DNA from: Gigaspora margarita
Taxonomy: Eukaryota > Glomeromycota > Glomeromycetes > Diversisporales > Gigasporaceae
NCBI GenBank assembly: GCA_009809945.1
Contig: WTPW01000586.1
Span: forward strand, 219,805 to 283,804
Direction of reading: 5' to 3'
DNA: 64,000 nucleotides
Below the pieces are notes generated by a model. That model was not told the origin of the DNA. It did not search any database and saw only the letters and a program-made list of their open reading frames with translations. Shown here piece after piece: positions 11,091 through 24,169 of the stretch; within the stretch, counting starts at the first letter, position 1; the number at the start of each line of letters is the position of its first letter. The position numbers and the translations under genes are program-made.

Positions 11091-14000
11091 TTTGTAAGTA
11101 CTATTTTTCAATAGCAGAGTGTAGGTTTATTGGTTGTATATGAGTTCTTGATGTATTTGCTTGAGTAGTGCTTGATGGTAAAGTTATTTTAGTATGTTTG
11201 GTTTTTTTTGTNATATTNCNGGCTATTTNCNATTNATGTTGAAATATATTANATTNANACCATATATTGTGATAAAACCAATTTAAGAGATTATTTGAGA
11301 AGTTAGTGAGAAAGAGTTCAGTTTGTTTTTTTAGAAGAATTTTGGTATTATGATATGTTGGTTTGGAGTATATTCCTAGAATGGTAGGTACAAGAAAGTT
11401 GTATTGTATATTAGAGGAGTTAGTTGATAGTAATGAAAGGGTATTAAGAAGTGTAATATCTGAGATCGATATTAATTGGGATTGTTGAAGTGTGTTATTA
11501 ATTATATTAGTAAGCGATTGTTAGATGTTTTCAGTATTTTTGGAACATAGAAGTATATGGAGAGTATTTTCAATTGAAGAGAATTTACAACATTGATTTG
11601 TTGTATATAGATTTGGGTAGTGAATGTTAAGGTTTTGCATTGTTGGGAGGTTGTTTGTTAGGATTTTGATATAGAAGGAGTATAAAAAGGAATTATATTC
11701 TAAAGATTTAAGTATTTTAAAAGTTAAGTTCCAGTTTATATCTAAAGTATAATTGTTAAAAAATTTAAGAAATGACCAAGATGTTAGTTCTTGAATTTTG
11801 ATAATATTTTTGATAAAGGAGCGAGCTTTGTGTGTTATTATATAATTGTTCCATAAAAAGTGAGTAGATAGTTTGAAGTATATATAAGAGATTTCTATTA
11901 TAGGTTTATCAGAGTCTTGTTTCGCTAGCAGGTCAGCTTGGTTATGCAGAGAACTAGTTGAATGTGATTCAACTTTGATAGAAGTAATAGAAATGTTTTT
12001 TATAGATTTAATAGAGTTAATAATTGAGATTATATTCCAGCTTTTGTTTTGAATAAATTTAAAGAAAAGAGGATTGATTAGGTTTTTGATTACAGATAAG
12101 TTATCAATATATATTGTAATAACAGAGTTATTTGGTATAGCAAGTAAAAGAGTGATAGTTGCTATTAATTCAGAGTAAGAAGAGTCTAGAGAAGGATTTA
12201 TTGCTGCATTAAAGTAGATAGAAGGATCATTTTTACAAATTCAGCCTATACCGGATTTGATATTTGAGGATTAAAGGTTTTTAATGGAAGCATCAGTAAA
12301 AAAGTTAAGGTGAGTTGTATTTAGATTAAGAATATTGTTGTATGTTTGAATTAGTTGATTTTAGTAGTAAGGGTTTTAATACTATGATATATAAGATGTA
12401 TTTCACGAGAGAGAATATTAATTTGGGGTTGATAGGGGGAGGGAAGTAAGGGTAAGTCTAAGTTGTTGAAGATATTAATTATAGCGAGAATTTCTTTATA
12501 GCCTATTTGTAAAAGAAGTCTATTAAACTTGATTTGTCTATATGGAAGATTTATAGATTTGAAATTNNNTAGGAGATTAGTNATTTCTNAAAGGTTTGAT
12601 TGTNCTGTAGATGTTTNACTAGATTGATTAATTTTATAGAGAGTAGTTTGCTGAGATTTGTTTAATTGCAGNATGATTTTATCTNGATTATTGAATAATA
12701 GTTGGTAANGAANTNAGTTGGAAGGGGATATTAGATCAGTTGTATTGATGAAGCTATTTCTTGAGAGTAGTTTAATATGTGGCCATGTAATATGGATAGA
12801 GTTAAGTTGTAGTATGTGAGTAAGTGGAGTGAACCAAGAAGGTTGGCGACCTCTAGTTGTTTTGTTTGTTCGAAGATATATATTGTTCCAAGGAAGGAAA
12901 GAGTTGTTATTTGTAGTTGTAATTTGTTCAATGAATAAAATTTTGTTGTTTCTAAGACTATTAATTGTAAAATTATTAGGAGTTGTAGGGATATATCATA
13001 GATTAGGTATGTATGTTCAGAAGAGAAGGTGGAAATATTATAATTGGAGGGATAAAAGAAATTGTTATATTATTTTTAGCTAGTTGTGCAAGATAGAAAA
13101 GGAGAATATAGTTTTGTGTTTTTCGATGATGCAAAATGAGAGTTTCTTTAGTAAGTTTAGAAGACCAAGTTTTTAATAGCCAGGATTTGATTTGAGCAAT
13201 ATCTGAGAGAAGTGGAAAGGTATTAAAAATATATTTGATATTAGAGATACTGACTTTTAAGATTAAATTAGTAAAAGTAGATAAATTAAAGGCAAGTAGA
13301 TTTGTGAGTGAGATGTTATTAGTGTTTTTGGCTAGTGAGAGCATTTTTTTTGTTTGTATAGAAAGTAATTAGAAGAGTTTGGTTTGTGTATTTTTATGAA
13401 TAAGAACAATTTGCAAAAGATATTCTAAAGAGGGTTGAAGTATAAGGTTGAATAAAGAAGATATTTGCGAAGGTAACAATTTTTTGTATCTAATAAGAAT
13501 TAGAAAGTTTTATATTTTATTATATATCATATTTAAAGTTGGTTTGGTTGAGCCTTTGCCATCATAGAAGATACCTAGGTATCTAATTATATCTTCAGAT
13601 TTGAGAGGAGTAATTGTTTGATTGTTATAAAGAAGTTTGTGATTAATTGTTTTTGAGTTTTTGGGGAGGATATGGAGTAGATCTGATTTGGTAGGGTTAA
13701 CTTCAATGTTATTAATTTTGTATAAGATAGAGACATCATTAAGAATATTTTGTAAAGTTTCTGGATGTTCAAAGTGCCACACTGTGTCATCCATATAGGC
13801 TAAAGGAGGGATAGTAATAGTAGTTGGGGTTGTATTGAAAATTGTATCAAGTGGTGAAGGGAAGAAGATTTTAAGGAATTGATTATTATATTTTTGAGCA
13901 ATAAAAGCAAAAATAGGATCATAGTAAATCTTCCAAAAGAGAGGAGAGTAGGTTTCTCCTTGTTCAATACCAGAGATAATAGGAACTGGTGATGTAAGTC

Positions 14001-14333
14001 CATAAGCTGTAATTACTTTAGCTGCACGAGAGGTATGCAGTTCAGTTATTAAATTAATGCCAGAATTAGGGATACTAATTCTTCAACAAGCATCTTGTAA
14101 GCGTCTGATATTGATTCTATCAAATGCTTTAGACATGTCTTGAAATAGTATCCATGCTTCTTTGTTATGGGAGATATAATGTTCGATAGTATTATGCAAA
14201 ATTTGAATTGGTGTATGTGTTGAAGAGTTTTTAGTAGCTGCAAAATTTAAATTAAAAAGAAGGTTGTTTGTTGAAATTATTTTGTCCAGGCGGCTAGTAA
14301 AGATTTTTGTAAAGCTTTTTTAAAGGGCTCAAT
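11090..14333 (-). pseudogene. LINE A ORF2, 3' part: RT palm, RNase H, Cys/His tail
   Basis: Read leftwards from 14333. The RT palm motif QDMSKAFDR (about 14120-14150) is followed by the catalytic YMDD at 13786-13797 in the frame AYMDDTVWH. Near 12060-12250 the frame reads SELIATITLLLA then YIDNLS, matching the Glu and Asp positions of RNase H, and near 11911-11980 VESHSTSS then NQADLLAK, the His...Asp end of that domain. A Cys/His cluster of the type seen at LINE C-termini (CCKF, HILLC) follows near 11560. Frameshifts, stops and Ns (11212-11257 and 12567-12713) make it non-functional. Together with 17890-20424 it forms one polyprotein interrupted by a DNA transposon. Confidence 0.75.
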
Positions 14334-14589
14334 AGGACCCCGAAATATACATAAATAGGTAAGGTGACTTTTAAATTTTTTATTAATTGCTGTATGCAAG
14401 ACTTTTTATAAGATCTGTATGCAAAATATACCTTATATAAAAAAATTTAAAGAAAAATACGCAAAATAAAATTCTAACCTTAATTATAGTATAAAATTTT
14501 ATATAAAATACATAATATTGGTCAATTATAAATTTCACAAAAATAATAAAAAATAATAAATATTTTTATTAAAAAAAAATAACTACAAA

Positions 14590-14745
14590 ACATATTACAA
14601 GAGACATTACAAAAACGCCTTAGAGACACCACACAATCACCATCAAACACCATAGAAATACCACTACACAAACGCTGTAGAGACACCGTACAAACCACCA
14701 TGGAGACACCAAACAACCGCCGTAGAGACACTGTCCTTTACCTAA
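14590..14745. repeat. Short tandem array, GTAGAGACACC units
   Basis: Phrases like CGCCGTAGAGACACC and CACCATGGAGACACC recur about every 20-35 bp. One minus-strand frame crosses it (69 codons, Arg/Ser/Cys-rich), probably without meaning. Confidence 0.55.
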
Positions 14746-15720
14746 ACATCTAACCCAACTTTATAGCTAACTTTCCTATTCACTAAATCCCAACAACATA
14801 CGAACAAAATGACAAAAATAGCGCCAAACACAGCATCACAAACTCAGCACCGACGACGAATGTATCCAGTGCACCAAAAAGCAAGACGCGATAGTCACCT
14901 ATTTTGAACCTGAAAAATTAGTACTGCACGAATACAACGCTAAAGCAAAAAAAAATAAAAATAAAAACTGATACTTTGCTGCAGCAGCGATGAAAGTGAT
15001 TCCACACCAATGACATTACCACGCTAGCAATGAAAAAGCTCTAGGTAACGCACTAATAGCAAAAAAGACTCTAACACCAATGACGAAGAAAACTCCAGGA
15101 AACGTAAATGGATGAAACTAATGAATAAATAAAAATAAATTAAAAAAAACCCATCTAAAAAACCCTAATAAACTTCACTTACTCTTCAGATCTTTACTGA
15201 TTTGAAGGAGGAATCTTTGAATATTGAAGGCATTCTAACGAGAGAAAGTTCAAATTAATAAGATAAACAAATTTAAATAAAAAACAAGACAAAAAAATAT
15301 ATTATCTTACAGATCGACATGATTTAATTCTCCAGATTCGAAGGAGGAAAAGCATTAGCAGCTGCCCTTTACACAAACTCTGAGATACCAATGAAAGAAC
15401 TGGACAACACCAACAACGAGAGAAGATATTCTGTAACTAAAAAAAAACAAGAATAAATTAATTAATAAAAAAAATTAAGAAACAAAAAAAAATTGAATTA
15501 CTTATCTTTTAAATTACTGTTTCGTGAAATCTGAACATCGTAAATAAATTATAATAAATAATATTTAATCATAAAATAAATAAATAACTGATAAGTTATT
15601 AAAAAAAATGAAAAAAAGCAATTAAATAAAGAAAAAAACATTAAAATTTAAAATAAATAATATAAAAAAAATTAAATAATAAAAAAAAATTTTTTAAAAA
15701 AAAACAGATAAATTAAAAAA

Positions 15721-16266
15721 NNNNNNNNNNNNNNNNNNNNNNNNNNNNNNNNNNNNNNNNNNNNNNNNNNNNNNNNNNNNNNNNNNNNNNNNNNNNNNNN
15801 NNNNNNNNNNNNNNNNNNNNNNNNNNNNNNNNNNNNNNNNNNNNNNNNNNNNNNNNNNNNNNNNNNNNNNNNNNNNNNNNNNNNNNNNNNNNNNNNNNNN
15901 NNNNNNNNNNNNNNNNNNNNNNNNNNNNNNNNNNNNNNNNNNNNNNNNNNNNNNNNNNNNNNNNNNNNNNNNNNNNNNNNNNNNNNNNNNNNNNNNNNNN
16001 NNNNNNNNNNNNNNNNNNNNNNNNNNNNNNNNNNNNNNNNNNNNNNNNNNNNNNNNNNNNNNNNNNNNNNNNNNNNNNNNNNNNNNNNNNNNNNNNNNNN
16101 NNNNNNNNNNNNNNNNNNNNNNNNNNNNNNNNNNNNNNNNNNNNNNNNNNNNNNNNNNNNNNNNNNNNNNNNNNNNNNNNNNNNNNNNNNNNNNNNNNNN
16201 NNNNNNNNNNNNNNNNNNNNNNNNNNNNNNNNNNNNNNNNNNNNNNNNNNNNNNNNNNNNNNNNNN
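15721..16266. other. Assembly gap (546 N)
   Basis: Unbroken N inside the 14334-17889 transposon, next to A-rich and tandem sequence. Content unknown. Confidence 0.99.
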
Positions 16267-16289
16267 ATTTTAATTTATTTTTTTTTTAG

Positions 16290-17000
16290 TCGAATACAGG
16301 AACGAAAAAAATGAGGAGAAATACGGGATGAATACAGGAACGAAAACGAGAAGAAACATGGGATGAAAATGAGAAGAAACACGGAACGAAAACAAGAAGA
16401 AACACAGGACGAAAATGAGAAGAAACACAGGACGAAAACGACAAAATTACCCACTGAAAAACGACAAAAAAGAACCACCGAAGGACTTACAGAACCCACT
16501 GACGAAGAGAGAAAGAACCTCCTACTGAAAAAGACAAAATTATACCGAAAAACGACGAAGAAGATCACCGAAGGACTTGCAGAACCCACCGATGAAAAGA
16601 CAAAGAACCTACCAACCGAAAAACGACAAAAATTACCCACCGGAAAACGACGAAGAACCACCGAAGGACTTACAGAATCCACCGACGAAGAGAGAAAGAA
16701 CTGAAATTACCCACCGAAAAATGACGAAGAACTACCGAAAGACTTGAATCTACCGACAAAGAGACCCACCGAAAACCCTACCGAAAAATGACGAAGAAAA
16801 ACTACCGAAGGACGACGAAGAGACAAAAAACTTATCACCGAAAAACGACAAAATTACCCACCGAAAAATGACGAAGAAGCACCGAAGGACTTAAAAACCC
16901 ACCTAAAGACTGCTCCAACGACAACTCCAACGACGACTTCAGCGACGACTCCAACGACGAATCCAGCAATGACTCCAGCGACGACTCCAGCGACGACAAG
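16290..17000 (+). repeat. Minisatellite, ACCGAAGGACTTACAGAACC units
   Basis: Irregular repeats of about 60-90 bp built from CACCGAAGGACTTACAGAACC, CGACGAAGAGAGAAAGAAC and ACCGAAAAACGACAAAA, then at 16915-17000 a tighter ACGACTCCAGCG array. One plus-strand frame (16363-16704) translates to Lys/Arg/Thr/Glu repeats such as TTEGLTEP and LPTEKRQK. This is the least AT-rich stretch of the transposon. I treat the frame as repeat-driven, though a repeat protein cannot be excluded because the gap cuts it off upstream. Confidence 0.65.
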
Positions 17001-17889
17001 ATATAAACGACTAAAAGAAAAAAAAAAATAATCGCATTAAAAAAATTTAAAAAAAAAAATAATCACGATTTAAAAATTTAAAAAAAAAAAAAACAGAACA
17101 TTTATATGATCGGCAATCTTAAAAATGATTGGCCGATCATATGATCATATGTAGGGGTCGCCATGGCGACATGTCACCAAAAACATTTTTCCTAAAAATA
17201 AAAGTAAATACAGGAATATAAAAAAAAAAATAAAAAAAATTAAAAAATAATAACATTAAAAAAAATTCAAAAATAAAAAAACGTTAAATAAAAAAAATAA
17301 TAAATAAAAAACCATTAAAAATTTTTAAAAAAAGATTTATATTTTATGTTTGTTTTTATTATTTTAGTTTATTTTAGTTTTTTTATTTATTCACTTATTT
17401 ATTTTATTTTAAATCATTTTTTATTAAATTATTTATTAAATATTTACGTACGTTTTATTTTTTAGTTTATTTTTTTTATTTATTTTATAATCAAGTCTCG
17501 ATCAAAAAGATTTGACTATTGAGTATATGCAAGGTAACTATTTTTAGTAAATATGCATATATACAATAGTGGGAATAATTCTGGTTTAGGAAATAAGAGC
17601 CACGACATTTGTTGTTTAGTTTATTTTCAAAATAAAAAATTTTGTTTCGAAAAAAAGGGAGGTAGTTTATTTTTAGAAATTACAGTATTGTTATTTCCAA
17701 ATTTATGCTAAAATATGCAAATTAAACCTTTATATATAGAATTTTAATATAGAAATAAGCAATTTAAAAATTTAACCTTTTTAATAATTTTTTAAAAGAA
17801 TACACAAATATAAATTTTACTTCATTTAATTTGTCTATGATGGTGACGCATTCTCTGACCTGACCTATCTATGTATATTTCAGGGTTCT

Positions 17890-20424
17890 GGCTCAATAAT
17901 AGAGATTGGTCAAACTTGGTTAAGTGTAAAGTCCCAGTTGTATTTTTTTGGAATAAGAAAAATGTTGAAGATTTCTCTTCTGTTGGTATTTTTTTCAATT
18001 GGAAACATTTATTAATAAAAGATCTGAAAATACTTTATGCTATAGAGCTAGTATGTTTAATATGCTCTTAGCATATTTCAGAAGGGCCAGCTGCTTTTTT
18101 GGTTTGGAAGATTAGAAATTGTTTCTGATCATTCCTGATCTGTGATTGTTTTGAATAAGTCATTGAAGAGAGGTTCGAGTTCTGGATGTGGTTAATAGAG
18201 TTGGTTTAGGTCAGCAGGGATTGGTTGAAGAGGTTTTTCAGAAAAGTATTCTGAAAAATGGTTTTGTATTTGCTCTAAGATTTCACTGCGCTCTGTGAGG
18301 AGAGTATTGTTAATTAGAAGGCGGTCAATGTTGATATGGTTATATTTCTCTAGTATTTTTTTGTAGAAAAGTTTGGGAAAGTCTGTATAGATTTTGTCTT
18401 GGTTTTCTATTTTTTGTTTAATTTTGTTATATAAGTTTTGTTGATATTGATAATTTAGTGCGGTTTTGATAAGTTGAAATACATTTTTGATTTGGAGAAG
18501 GTTTGGGGGGTTGGTTTGTAGAGAGTTGTCAGGATATTGGGTTTGGTATTTGTTGAGAAGGTTTGGGAAGTTGGGTGATTGAAAATGGTTTTTGAAAAAT
18601 TGGATTTGCTTGTATCTATAATATAATAGTGATTGTTTAGAAGAGGAAGTGTCTTGAATTTCTTTAATTGTTTTGATTTTCTTAAAGGGAATGTGTTTGG
18701 TAGCTGCTTTAGTTAAAGCTTTGCATATTTGGTTCCAAATAAGATTGAGTTGATTTTGGTTTGAAATTGATTGAATTTTAGNAGAGATATGTTTGAGATT
18801 GNGTNTAGTTTGAGTGNANTAGTCTTGAATAGTTGATTTGGAGCAGTTTTTTNANANAAAGCATTTTCTTTTTTGTTGCTTATAAGGTTTAGGTTTGTTA
18901 ATTATAATTGAGATTTCTAAGGTTATTATTTTATGGTCTGATTCGAGTATAGTATCTGTGAGGATATCTGTGTATTCAATATTTGTAATCGATAGATTAG
19001 TTCAAATTTGGTCTATTCTGCTCTAGATATTGGCTTGTTGGAATGTGAAGTTCTGAGTATTAGGAAAGAAGAAATAGTAAATATCTTTGCATTNATGGCT
19101 ATAAAGAAACTTGATAAGTTGGGATTNNGGTATTGAGGATTTTTTTGCTNGGGAACNATCTAGTCTTGGGTTTGGAACACTATTAAAGTCTCCTATAATA
19201 ATAAGTTTGTAGTTGAAATTTTGAACAAGAGAAATTATATGTTCTTGGATATCTTTATGGAGTTGTTTCTTCTCTTGAGCAGGAACATAAATTTGTAAAA
19301 GACATATTGCCAGGTTTTTGAAGTGAAGATCAAGGCCAATGACATGGCTATTGTAGTTATATGTACGGGCAATATGTTTTGCAATCTTATGATGAATAAA
19401 GATACCTACACCTGCTTGGTATGAAGAGGAGTAAGAGCTCCAGAAGCTAGTATAGTTGGGTATTTGATTATTAAAGAATTTTCCTTCTTTTATTGAAAGA
19501 TGAGTCTCAGAAAGACCTAGAATTTCAAAAGAGTTATTGTTAAGAGCTTCTAGAATGGAGAGTTTTTTGTTTGGTTGGATAAGACTATTAATATTTAAAG
19601 AGGCATTTTTAATAGGAATTGAAGCATATTCTAGGGTAAGAGAGGGATTTGGTGTAGAATGGATTAAGGGTTGGTTTAGAGAGAGTTCACAAGTTTGTGG
19701 AGATGGTATATTTGTTGGACAATTGGATTTAAGAAGAATATTTAGAAAGTTGATAAGGTTTTTGAAGGAAAGTGGAAAGTGATTTGGTAAAAGAGATGTT
19801 TCATGTAGTAAGTATATGTGTGCTTCTTCAGAGTTGTATTTGTTTTTTGTTTGAACAAAAAGTTTGATATATTGTTCAGAAAAGAATGTTGGGTAGTTTG
19901 ATTTGATAAATTGTGTAAAGAAAGCAATTGTTTGAGGTAATAGTAGAAGTTGAAGTTTGTAGTAGGATAAGAATATGTTATAATATATAGTAGGATCATA
20001 AAGATCGAGTAGACTAGAGGGAGGAGGATTGTTAGGTTTGCCTAATATAGTATTTGTAGTTGGAGATGTATTGTCATTGTCTGAATCTTCAAAAGTAAAA
20101 TCTTTAAGAGGTTTTGATTTGGATGATGAGGTGTTTATGAAAATAGATAGGATGGTAGTTTTTTTAGATGTTGTAAAGAAAGTATTTGGAGAGGGGGTCT
20201 CAGCAGGATTTGATGAAATAGAAGCTGAGACCTTTTGGGTTTCTTCTATAGAGTCGCTCACCATATGCCTGGCTTTTACAGCTGTACAAGAATCCAAAGT
20301 CTGCTCTGTATGTTGAGTCTAACTGTCATTAATTGGTTCTTCCACGTAAATAGGCTTTCCTACCTGCCTACTTACATTATTCTCTTCCAAAAATGGCCCA
20401 TTATCAATGGAGGACATCATTATT
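17890..20424 (-). pseudogene. LINE A ORF2, 5' part: APE endonuclease and start of RT
   Basis: The frame opens near 20424 (MMSSIDNGP). An N-terminal extension of about 220 residues has no recognised domain. The AP-endonuclease fold follows in order: LNINSL (Asn), LGLSETHL (Glu), AGVGIFIHH, LLQIYVPA (Tyr), GDFN at 19182-19193, SRIDQIW, and SDHKI with SDH at 18933-18941. This enzyme class nicks target DNA for target-primed reverse transcription. The linker to RT is frameshifted. Near 18080-18105 a motif like KKAAGPS matches the AxGP.. start of RT block 0/1 also seen in LINE B, and RPIS-like sequence ends at 17895 where the transposon cuts in. In-frame stops (19022 and one near 20318) and Ns make it a pseudogene. 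Confidence 0.75.
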
Positions 20425-20439
20425 TTGGAAGTGGTAGTT

Positions 20440-23400
20440 GCATTAATGTTCTCTATAGAAGGAGTTATTGAAAAAATGAACTGTTAAAGGTTGAAGAATT
20501 TGGAAAGAAGAAGAGAGAGTCATCTAAAGAAGATAGAATATTAATTTTATAGTGTTTAATAATAAATTTCTTTGCTTAGATGTAATATTTGAGTTCGTAA
20601 TCTTGTTGGATTTGAGAGTTTAAGAATTTGGTAGGTCAGTTTTGGATATCATAATAAAGAATTATGCATGCGAGTGTGTGAGAATTAGTGGAGGGAGAAA
20701 TAGTTTTTTCTAGAGCTTCTTCAAGTTTAAGAATTGAGATATTATTATTTGTAGCTGCTGTATCAATGTAGGCTTTGAAGTAGGAATAGAAATAGTATGT
20801 AGTTCGTTTGGGGTTTATTTCTAGATTGTTGTTTTTTGCAAACTTTTGGTCTGCTTCAGTAGCTAATGTGTTTAGTGTATATATTGGGAAGGCCTTTTTA
20901 AAAGTTGCTAGCTATTGGTTTCCAGAATGAAAAATAGTAAAATCCAGGTTAATAGGAGTAGTTGTTGAAATTTTTTTTTTGGGTAGTGCTAGGAATGTTT
21001 TGAAAGATTTGTTGAAAAAGAAAGTAGATAGATTAAATAGGTTGTGTTTAGTATTCTTGGGCAGGATTGAGCAATTTTTATCTTTGCAAGTGTGAATATA
21101 GTAGAGGGCTTCTTTGGTAGTTTGAAAAGTGCGATTTTGGAAAGAGAAAGGGTTTGAGATTTCATATTCATCGGGAAAATAAATAAGGCGCAGATCTGCA
21201 CAAATCTGCGACCCTAGAAAATTTTAACAAATTTTGCAATAACTTATGATCCAGTGGTCCAAACTTAACGATTTTGGTACCATTCGATTCGTCGTGATGA
21301 GCCGAATCGAATGGTACCACAATTGCTAAAATCCAATCACTAGAACGCAATAAAATCCCATCTAAGTGAATTTTATAAACATCGAAAGATCTTGTCAAAC
21401 AGTGGTCCAAATTTAATGATTTTGGTACCATTCGATTCCTCTTGATGAGACGGTTCGAACAGTACCAAAAATGTCAAAAATGGATTACTAGATAACAAGT
21501 TATTCGTAAAAAACGCTTTGTGGCGCACTTCTGTGCAAAAATTTAAAAAAGAAATTTAAATTTCTGCGCAGAACTGCGCCGCAAATCGTTTTTTACGAAT
21601 AACTTGTTAACCAATGATCCAATTTTGACATTTTTGGTACTATTCAAACCATCTCATCGAGAGGAATCGAATGGTACCAAAATTATTAAATTTGGACCAC
21701 TGGTTGACAAGATCATTTGATGTTTATAAAATTCGCTTAGATGGGATTTTCTTGTGTTCTAGTAATTGGAATTCAACGATTTTGGTACCATTTGATCTGG
21801 CTCATCGAGACAAATCGAATGGTATCAAAATCGTTAAGTTTGGACTACTGGATCACAAGTTATTGCAAAATTTGTTAAAATTTTCCAGGGTCGCAAATTT
21901 GTGCAGATCTGCGCCTTATATATTTTCCCGATGTTTAGAGGATAAGTATTTTTTGTATTCTTTAGTGAGTGTTGTTGCAATTTGGTATTTGAGATAGTTG
22001 CGAGTTTTGGTTTCATTAATGTCAACAAATTGTTGTTTATAAGCTTTAAAGAAGTTTTCAAACCAGGAGTTAAAGTCATTAATATAGGGTTTAAGTGATG
22101 AAATATAGAAGGTATTTGTGAATCTGGATTTTGGAATATTGAAAGTAACTGTGACTGTGAATTGGTTATTGTTGTAAATGCTAAAAAGAGGTTTTTTGGC
22201 ATTATCATATTCAAAGTCATATTGCAAAGAGAGTCTAAGTAGGTGAAGGTCAAGTTTTTCTATAAATTTTTGATAGTGAATTGTTCTATATTTGTTGTAA
22301 AGGAAGAGATATAATCGAGCAAAATTGATTCTACTTTGCTGCGATCAGCAATAGTATAAGGAGGAATTGAGTAATAGGATTTGAAAATATGAACATAGTT
22401 GAGTTTAGTAAAAAGAAGTTCAGTAAATTTGGTGAGTAGGTTCTTTAAAGTTGAAGTATAGGCATATTGGGNGATATTGAATTCAGAAGAGAGTGATTGA
22501 TTTGATTGTTTAAGAAATTCTGTAAGGAAGTCTGGTTTTTCTGTAGCCATAGATTTGAGTAAATAATTGAAGCTTTGTTTTTGAGAAGGTTTAGAAGTTG
22601 GTTCTTTTTCTGTAGTAGTTGGAATTGGTTGGCCTGAAGTAAATTTGTGAAGATGAGTTTTGGTGAAGTTAAAAAGATTTTGGGCAAGTGTTGTGTTTAG
22701 TTTGGTGGTTTGTTCCATTTCTTGAGTAATTGGGTAGTTGGCAAACCAATCAAGGTCTTGGGAAGTGTCTCTGGCAGTTTTGTTAGCTTTTGGTTGTTGA
22801 CTTTGCTTTTGTTTAAGTAATTTATCTCTGTGGACAAGATTTTGAAGGAGATCGATCTTTTTTGTTTTGGTTAGTTGATGGAAAAAGTAGAAATGGTAAA
22901 AAGAAGGTTGTTCTTGAGTAAGTGCCTTAGTTAAGGGAATGGGTCTGAGGTTGACATATTGGAGATTGGTAGCACATTCACAATGGATTAAGAAGCCTTT
23001 AAAGATTACAGCTTTGGAGTAGTCTAGTGCATGCCTAGTTTCTTGTTCTTGAATAAAAACACAAGGAATGTTTTTAATTTTATATAGATTACATGTATGA
23101 TAGTATTGAAAGTGAGGCATAATTGCAACTGGAGTTGGGTCCGTATAAAGGTTAGAAGATTGAATTTGTGAGATAGGTTGTAATTCTTATTGTTTTTGAA
23201 AATAGAAGATTTGGGAAGATGATCAGTAATTTTTTCGAAGCGTTGTTTTGAAATAACTGTAGCTGGGGAAATATCCATTGCTGTTCGCTTAAAAGAGGAA
23301 GAAGAAGTAGTAGGATAAGTGATTCTGTAGTGTTTAGATGTAAAATTAGTATGGAATTTATGGCAAAAACAGGTTGTTAAGGCTGGTTGGGTTGGCATTT

Positions 23401-23575
23401 TAAAGTAATAATGTTGCTTGTTGGCTTCACAGTTTAGGGGATTAACATCTTTAAGTAAGATACATAGAGTAAGTGGGTCTGTTTCTTTAGTACCGATACC
23501 AAAATGGTCTGGATATTTATTATAATAGTAGTCAAGATCATAAGTATCTAGTTCTTCTGTTATCAAAGTAGACAT
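20440..23575 (-). pseudogene. LINE A ORF1 (putative RNA-binding/nucleocapsid protein)
   Basis: Starts at the ATG complement at 23573-23575 (MSTLITEELDTYDLD). The reading moves through three frames (23575-23024, 23120-22260 and 22227-21934), is cut by the foldback at 21169-21933, and resumes with EYEISNPFSFQNRT to about 20450 (FYREH then stop). It would make a protein of roughly 800-900 residues. I see a few Cys/His pairs (CFCHKFH near 23360) but no canonical CCHC knuckle. It occupies the ORF1 position upstream of ORF2, and in LINEs that protein binds the element RNA. The function is inferred from position only. Confidence 0.6.
21169..21933. mobile_element. Foldback element inserted in LINE A ORF1
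   Basis: The ends are CATCGGGAAAATA and its inverted match. The two roughly 370-bp arms are near-perfect inverted repeats carrying AAGGCGCAGATCTGCAC, ATTTTGGTACCATTCGATT and GAGACGGTTCGAAC-like blocks, meeting near 21550. Removing it restores the ORF1 reading on both sides (TCCTCTAAA and AATATGAAATC on the minus strand). No obvious target duplication. High arm identity implies a young insertion or ongoing conversion between the arms. Confidence 0.8.
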
Positions 23576-24169
23576 TTTGAAGAACTTTTGGTAAATTTGT
23601 TAGGCTTAGTATTAAAGAGAGTGGAGAGGGCTTCATGAAGAGGTAAAATTTGGTTTGTATAACATTATACTATTTATATAACTTTTTTATGACTGGTGTG
23701 GCTAAAGGTGTGGCTAGTATAGTTAGTGTGGCTTGTAGTACCAAGTGGCTTGTGTGAGGTTGCTAAAAATAGTAGGTAATGCTATATGGATTTGTATAAC
23801 TTTAGAAAGAATACAGATTTGTAATTATTTGTTTTGTGTAAAATTAGTAAAAAGTTAAACAGGAAATTTTTAATGAAATTATTAATTGAGTGAACCACTA
23901 ATTTTTAAGTTTCTAAAACATGTTTAGAGCTGGATTTGAGTTGGAAAAAAGAAAAAAGGGGGTAAAAAGAAAGAAAAAAAGAAAAGTATTATAGAAAAGG
24001 AGTTTGGAGTAATTTGACTATAAAATAGTCAATATTGGACTGTTAGTAATGAATATTATGTCAAAATGAAGCTGGGAGCGAGCCAGAGGACTTTGTCTTA
24101 AGAAACAAGACCAGTTTCCTTAGCAGATTTTGAGTAAACTCAAAAAGTATTTAATTTGATGAGAAGGTA
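23576..24169 (-). other. LINE A 5' untranslated region
   Basis: Upstream of the ORF1 start on the minus strand. No ORF. It contains purine-rich stretches (about 23940-23990). With 24488-24673 it forms the likely 5' leader, about 0.8 kb without the inserted MITE. Confidence 0.45.

Larger units (their letters stand above)
14334..17889. mobile_element. AGGACCCC-family DNA transposon inserted in LINE A RT
   Basis: Ends AGGACCCCGAAATATACATA and, inverted, AGAACCCTGAAATATACATA; pairing extends to about 31 bp with few mismatches. GGCTCAAT is duplicated exactly at 14326-14333 and 17890-17897. Across the site the RT reading resumes: CCAATCTCTATTATTGAGCC before, GAGCCCTTTAAAAAAGC after. The 3.56-kb interior contains no transposase. 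It is A-rich, with two GC-richer tandem regions (about 14590-14745 and 16290-17000) and a 546-bp gap. It is probably a non-autonomous relative of the outer 10577-34257 element. Confidence 0.85.

Noticed and set aside
16275-16682. 135-codon Ser/Phe/Val-rich minus-strand frame
   Set aside because: Shadow of the plus-strand minisatellite.
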